From NCBI GenBank assembly GCA_963855995.1, contig OY979717.1, positions 1,671,179 to 1,735,178 of the forward strand: 64,000 nt of DNA. Direction: 5' to 3'. The notes below the pieces were generated by a model. That model did no database searches and was not told the origin of the DNA. It was given only the letters and a program-made list of their open reading frames with translations. Position 1 is the stretch's first letter, and each line of letters begins with the position of its first letter. The translations under genes were made by a program, and so were the position numbers. The DNA comes from Muricea muricata (lineage: Eukaryota; Cnidaria; Anthozoa; Malacalcyonacea; Plexauridae). Below, piece by piece: positions 58,627 to 64,000 of the stretch.

Positions 58627-61600
58627 ATGTACATCATTACTTTACTCCAATTGCTTTTCGTTTCGTACATCTTATTCATGACAGTATTCCTAAAAGGAGA
58701 AATTCAACAACGATTGTATCGCAAAGTTTCGTCAGGTCAGTGGTCGGCGTGCTTTGTTCACTTTAACGTGTATAAATTCTATTCATAAGATGACGTTTAA
58801 TTATGTAGCAGAGCCATATTCATCGCACAGCTTTGAGGCGAAAATAATTGTATTAGAAATCTTCGCTCACATTAAAAGCCGTCACGGTTTATACCAAAAA
58901 CATTTTTATGAAACTTGTTTTAGACCGGCAAAACACGACCGAAAGTGAAAGCGTCAAACATCATTTGCATACTTATAAATTGTTAATTGCTTTCTTACAG
59001 CTTAGCTTTTTTTCTGCATTTAAATTTGGTTGTGTTAACGTAGTGGTAGCATTTTCATTACGATCCAAGAATAGATCGCCAGACGCAAAAGCGTATACTC
59101 TTATACGAGAACTGGACAGACCTTCCGACAAGTCCTTTCCTAGTTTAATCAATATTTATAATGAAGACGCTGTCGTCGTAACTTGTCTGATCAGCTGTTA
59201 CCATATAGGTCTTTGTCTAACGCACAGAATAGGTCTTTGAATCACAAGGAGTTATTGCAGAATACATAATTGAATGAGTTTCCATTTTTTGCTGAGTGTT
59301 AATTATCCGATTGGACAAATAAACTTCAGGCAAATTATACAAAACTATCTAAATTATACATATTAGAGACACTTTATGTATAGCTCTCCAGTATTCATAC
59401 TGGCTAAGGGTTGCTAGGTGAATAAATAAGCCAAGCCGTCATTTAGTACTAGAAAATGGAAAATAAACAGAAGGGCAACTCGAGTCGGAGCCTTTGAAGT
59501 TTGTGTTCCCACGCATGTCGCATTACGCATGTTCATTATGCAGGTTCTGGCCAGTCAGTTGCCTTTTCTGGCCATTAGATACGCTGAATCTGGCTGTTCC
59601 ACCATTACACTAGCCAGTCAATTGCATAGAAATAGAAGGACATGTTACGTTGCTGAGTGGCCTTACTGTTTATTTGCTATGCTCTGTAGCGTAGCCAGAC
59701 CGACGATTTAGTCCCGCTTTAATTCGATGGCAGAACGAAAATGGTGAATTTGAGTCCAGATTGATCTAGATTCATTGCCGCTAAATCCAGAGTTGCACCA
59801 TTAAGAGCTTGCGATTCCATGTCTAGAGTTACAGCCAGCTGTCTTAGCGACATAGCATCACGCTTGTGAAAGAGCGTTCGAGAAGAATCGAGATTGGAGT
59901 TCGAAAAAATAAATTAAATAATTTATTCTACCGACAGTCAGATCGTATTGGCATGGATTCGGAGATGCGCAAAACTACAAGTCGTTTGTATTAACGCGAG
60001 TGTTAGAAATGCAGAGTGATTCAGATCCCGCTGAATGGAAGCATATTAATGGTAATCTTCGTAGCTGATGATGTTTTGCGTGGCGTACCAGCCTCAGATC
60101 GAGTTAAAGCTAACGATCGATGGGAGCATGTTCCAGCATTTCTACAACTATCAGAAAATCAGTGGCCTGAAGAAGTTCTAAAGGAAGAGCAACAGGAAAT
60201 AGACTGATATAGACACGGAGCAACGTTAAGTGAAGATTGTTCTGAAACCACACATCCACGAAAGCTGAAGAGCTGATGAATATGAAAAATTTCAAGTTGG
60301 TTAAAATTGATCAGAGCTAGTTACAGCGTATGTGAGAAGATTTATTCACATCGCAAGATTTGCAAGAATCCGATGGATAACACTGTTAATCGTTCGCATG
60401 CCCATCAATTTGGTCACAATAGTGTCACTGTAACAACAACTAAGACGCAAAAAAGTGCAGGATCGCGAAATCAAACGACCTGGCAATGTTGGTCAAGTAC
60501 AAGTGCGTATTTTGCAAAAAAAAAAATGGTGCAAAATTTGAATAGTCAGATTGTGGCAGATTGTGGCAGATAGACCTTGATTACAATCTTAATTGACCTT
60601 AATTAATTAAATGAACATGCGATACTTATTGTAGTACACGTGCAATTTGTACGACTTTGCCATTATAGACGTTCTGTCGTTCTTTAGTAATCGTAGTTTT
60701 ACTTGATGACTACCATGATATCTTGGCGCAGTTTGCGGTTTTCCAGACACTTTTCTCAATGGTATTATTCACATTTTCTCTAAATGAGATGATCCCTTAT
60801 GTCTTCTTTTGTAACTCAGACTATATGCATTGCTTAGGTTTATTCGAATTGGAGGAATTTATGCATGTAATGGACCGATTGCATTATGGGCAAATTGGAA
60901 AATTTTTTGCCACAACGTTGAAGAGCATCCTAAAATTAGTAAAATTGCAAAGTTTGGTTGCGAAACGTTGCAAAATGTGGAAAATGTAAGCCTGTGAAGA
61001 TCGCAAATTTGGTATATTTTTTGTATTACGCACGAAAAATTGATACCAACATCGAGAAAATGGTATCAATTTTCAGTGCGTAATACAAAAGTATACAAAA
61101 TTCGCAAACTTTACAGGGTTATATTTTCCTCATTTTACAACATTTCGCGACCAAACTTTGCAATTTTACTAATTTTAGGATGCTCTTCAATGCTGTGGTA
61201 ATAAATTTTCCCACTTCAACTTTTTTCAAAATTCTGTCCATAATGCAATCGGTCCATTTCGTCCCTGGGGTATTCGCTTAACGCTTCACTTGCTTTAATT
61301 TTATTTTGCAGAAAAACAATAGTTTTATTTAGAACTACTGTCTCCATATTTTAGCCTCTTATTAAATTTTGTTTATTTCCTTCAAGTTGCTTACACTTCT
61401 CCTTCGTACTGGCCAATTCTTGTTCCGACCTGTGATTTCATAATTCCCTCGTAACCTTATATATAGCTCCAAGATTACTTAACTGAGTTTTAAGTTTGTC
61501 AATAGATTGCGTATTTTGATTGACGACCAGGTCAAATTTTCTCTCCATATACAGCGTCTAATTTTATTGCTTCGATTTCGGTAGCAATAACCCTGCAATT

Positions 61601-62660
61601 ACATTGGCAGACTTTTAAAACAGGCTCAGCGTTCTTCTTGGAGAAATCGTGGCTAAGAGTTGGAAGCGGGGCCGAAGCAATTGAAGCGCTTCCTATCAAC
61701 ACATTGCAAAACAATTGCTTGATTCATTCGACTAGGATACCGTCAATTTTGATATGCTTTTTATATTTCCACCATCTAAATTGTCATTGTTGTATTTCCA
61801 TCACTGTATGACTTCCTTTCATCACCGGGAGACTTCCATATGCCGTTCAAGCAAATATTTTCTTCGACAAAACATTTGAATGAATCAAAATCTCTTGTCC
61901 AGACTAGCTTTAAGCGCGAATAGCCACATTTGCTATCATTATTATGGGTTAGTTCTGTACAATCTGTATTATTTGACCAAGCAGATGTTTGTAATTTTTG
62001 ATCGGACGAAGAGCTGGATTATTTGATTTATTATGACCGTCCACATTAGTATGGAGGGCTGAAAATGCATATGATAGAATTCGAAAGTAAAGTGATGGTA
62101 AATGGCATGCATATACTGTTAAAAATAAATGTATTTTTACAGCAACAACTACTGTAATATTTTACAGTTAAAGTACTGTAATCACGGGTAACAGAAGAAA
62201 GTACTGTAATAAAACAATTTGTTTGTATTTTAACAGGTAAAATACTGTTATGTTTACAGTATTTACAATGTGAATACAAACTACAATATAAAGTACTTAA
62301 CAATTGTCTGTAATTTTACAGTACTTTTTTTGCGTCCAAGCTGCCAGTACTTTTTACTGTAAATTTACAGTGATTTTTTTAACAGTGTATATGGTATAGA
62401 ATTCAAGAGTAAAGGGATGGTAAACAACAATAGTATTTTACATTCTAGGTCACCGATTAACAAATGATCACATTAAATCAAATCATTCTGTCTCTTCAGT
62501 TGTGGAATGTGGAAGTTTTTCTCTGCAAGGAAACTTTTCAGGATTTAGCTATAAAGCAAGAAAAAAAAGGAAAGAGATTAACTGCCAACTTGCAACGTCT
62601 TTGACTAGTTTAACCAATGATGATTCATGGGCTGTTTATGAAAATGATCCTAGCTACCAG
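58627..62660 (+). CDS. Secreted protein, first two exons of a probable multi-exon gene
   Basis: Exon 1 is 58627-58735: 'MYIITLLQLLFVSYILFMTV' signal peptide, then 'EIQQRLYRKVSS', ending in phase 1 (TCAG/GTCAGT). Exon 2 is 62500-62660: acceptor 'tctcttcag', entry in phase 1, 'VECGSFSLQGNFSGFSY' and 'CQLATSLTSLTNDDSW', and donor CAG/GTAAGC in phase 0. Exon 1 matches the secreted-protein exons at 41845 and 51981 in the hydrophobic core ('FVSYIL') and the 'QQ.YR.V' motif. Exon 2 looks like part of a PAN/Apple-type extracellular domain (Cys plus 'FSGFSY' pattern), but it is too short to be certain. The intron of about 3.8 kb contains several transposons. Further exons should lie beyond 62660 or outside the window. 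Confidence 0.5.
58736..59714. other. Intron of the model above; no further gene seen
   Basis: Short frames only. A few copies of 'tggccagtcagttgc'-like sequence occur near 59545-59620. Confidence 0.35.
59715..60380 (+). pseudogene. BEL/Pao retrotransposon pol remnant
   Basis: Across shifting frames the order matches the BEL/Pao RNase H and following region: 'RWQNENGEFESR' (about 59730), 'RFIAAKSRVAPLRA' (about 59773), 'STDSQIVLAWIRRCAKL' (about 59930-59980), 'YKSFVLTRVLEMQSDSDPAEWKHINGNL' in pieces (59976-60060), 'ADDVLRGVPASDRV' (60064-60105) and 'FLQLSENQWPEE' (60138-60175). Then weaker 'SSWLKLIRA' and 'AYVRRFIHIARF' (60295-60360). The unbroken order over 650 bp is convincing. At least four frame changes or stops make it dead. 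Confidence 0.75.
60381..60867. other. No gene seen
   Basis: Short frames and a small duplicated 'cagattgtgg' at about 60548-60565. Confidence 0.35.
60868..61260. mobile_element. 390-bp foldback element
   Basis: The whole element is one imperfect palindrome. The left end AATGGACCGATTGCATTATG pairs with the right end CATAATGCAATCGGTCCATT. Matching segments continue inward ('gaagagcatcctaaaatt', 'aaagtttggttgcgaa', 'tgtattacgcac') to a centre near 61050 ('gataccaacatcgagaaaatggtatc'). It has no coding capacity. Confidence 0.9.
61261..62113. other. No gene seen
   Basis: Short unrecognised frames. Confidence 0.35.
62114..62387. mobile_element. TA-flanked MITE with ACTGTTAAAAA ends and ACAGT palindromes
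   Basis: 274 bp. TA flanks both sides (62112-62113, 62388-62389). The left end TACTGTTAAAAA and the right end TTTTTTTAACAGTG are inverted. The interior is filled with ACTGTAAAA/TTTTACAGT palindromes. Its terminal octamer and TA flanks match the 3.3-kb element at 32882-36185. Confidence 0.8.
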
Positions 62661-64000
62661 GTAAGCAAAAATTTGAAAACATGCGTTGTGTCCACACTAC
62701 TTGTCCCGAACTTGTTGACAAGTTTAGAACAACTTATTAAGAATCGAACTTTTAGCGGCGTTACAGACTTGTTAGAAGGTTGGCCTACAGCAACTCTGAT
62801 ACAGACCTGTTGTAACAGGATTGTAATGATGTTGCTAACAACATTGTAGCAGTATTGCTATGTCTGATAATCCTATCAAACTTGTTAATATATAATAAAC
62901 ATATAATATATCAGCTCATAAATACATTGTCACAAGATCCTAATGTTATGAACCAAGGTAAAAAACAAAACGTGCATTTACTCGCTTTTATCTTGAACAA
63001 CATTGATTATTACATTTTCTTTTGGTATTGCCCTTGTATTTTCTAAACTTTTCATTTGCCTCTGGGAACATTCCCGTAAACTGGACGAGAATAACATACC
63101 ACAAATTTTCAAGTGTATTATACGGCTAATTCAAAAAAGGACAGGTTGTCCTTCAAACATGCCCGCCCCAAACATCTAAAATCTGAATTACAAAGTCCTA
63201 AATAGGACTATACTATCACGGCTATATTATACAACTACAATAGCGCAAATGAAAAACAACCAACTCGTAGAATATTGTATAATGTATATTTCTTTTTAAG
63301 AGGTAAAGTCAAGTTGATGTGCCACTTAGCAAAACTTAATGTTAATACATCTAGTTCATGATCCATTTGATGGATCTAAAAAGTTTGGGTTAGGGGGATG
63401 GGACAAAATAGACTAGCCTTTCGTGAAAACAAACACTGATTCATATTCTACTATAATTATTCGAATTGCATGTACGTATGTGAAGAATGACCAATTTATA
63501 ATCTCTCATATAGTATGGAACGAAACACAATCCTGGAAAATCTTGCTATGATATTTTAAAAGCACAGCGTGTTCAAGATAGACTAATTTATTGGATATCC
63601 CTTGAGAAAAGTAAGAATTTCCTTATTTTATATGCATGTAAAGATTTATTTGCACGAAAATCATTTAGGTCACCAAATCTCAAATGTCAAAGTCGATGAC
63701 AATGTAATTGTTTGTAAGTGTTCTGACACAGTTCATTAGAAGCTTATTTAGCTCATTAGAATAAATTAGAAGCTTTACAACTCACTATTTACGATATTAA
63801 ATTTAATTGGTCTGTAAACAGGAAGTTGAGAACCTTTCAACGATCTTTTCAAAATTTTGAGGAACTGATTAGGGGAATTGTTAAACTTAGGGAAATAATT
63901 AAACTGGCTATTTTTTCGGAACTGTATTTGCCGCATCTGTTATAGAATGAACCGATTCAGCTAACTATCTAAATCTGCCGATGCATCCAATCTATTCATG
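62661..64000. other. Downstream of exon 2; no further exon identified
   Basis: A few short frames (for example 62855-63046) follow. None shows a recognisable domain with convincing splice signals. Confidence 0.35.

Overview
The window is AT-rich eukaryotic DNA from an invertebrate animal. A cnidarian (anemone, coral or hydrozoan) is the best guess. Support for an animal is one intact intron-containing heparan sulfate 3-O-sulfotransferase-like gene, GT/AG introns, a short TTAGGG tract, a tRNA-derived SINE and a transposon mix (DIRS/Ngaro-like, Penelope, BEL/Pao, LINE, MULE, Harbinger, hAT, mariner and TTAA-type elements). Narrowing to Cnidaria is inference. There are no rRNA genes, no prokaryote-style operons and no CRISPR array.

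Layout. 1-2.5 kb: decayed tyrosine-recombinase-type retrotransposon (gag-like ORF plus RT-RNase H) with a hAT MITE and a 47-bp minisatellite downstream. 4.1-6.6 kb: two identical 557-bp direct repeats. 6.6-15 kb: a transposon-associated conserved ORF, one copy of repeat X, and MITEs. 15.3-16.0 kb: sulfotransferase pseudogene. 16.85-17.3 kb: a foldback element with an exact 11-bp target duplication. 18.7-20.4 kb: two TIR elements. 21.0-24.7 kb: a Penelope-like element with inverted terminal repeats. 25.6-26.2 kb: DIRS RT remnant. 28.8-29.7 kb: AT microsatellites. 29.9-31.5 kb: the intact two-exon sulfotransferase gene.

32.4-52.5 kb is a tandem duplication of a unit of about 10 kb. Each unit carries a MULE transposase pseudogene, a LINE RT fragment between inverted minisatellites, and signal-peptide exons of a small secreted-protein gene. 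The units differ by large insertions. One is a 3,304-bp TA-flanked element in unit 1, whose empty site survives in unit 2. Another is about 3.8 kb between the MULE and LINE parts in unit 2.

52.5-53.3 kb holds an inverted pair of tRNA-derived SINEs between AT microsatellites. 53.5-55.5 kb is a Harbinger remnant (transposase N-terminus converging on a Myb-like gene), followed by a Penelope GIY-YIG remnant. 56.5-58.5 kb is another tandem duplication. From 58.6 to 62.7 kb two exons of a further secreted-protein gene lie around a BEL/Pao remnant, a 390-bp foldback element and a small TA-flanked MITE. Most coding-like sequence is dead transposon. The likely host genes are the sulfotransferase and the small secreted-protein family.
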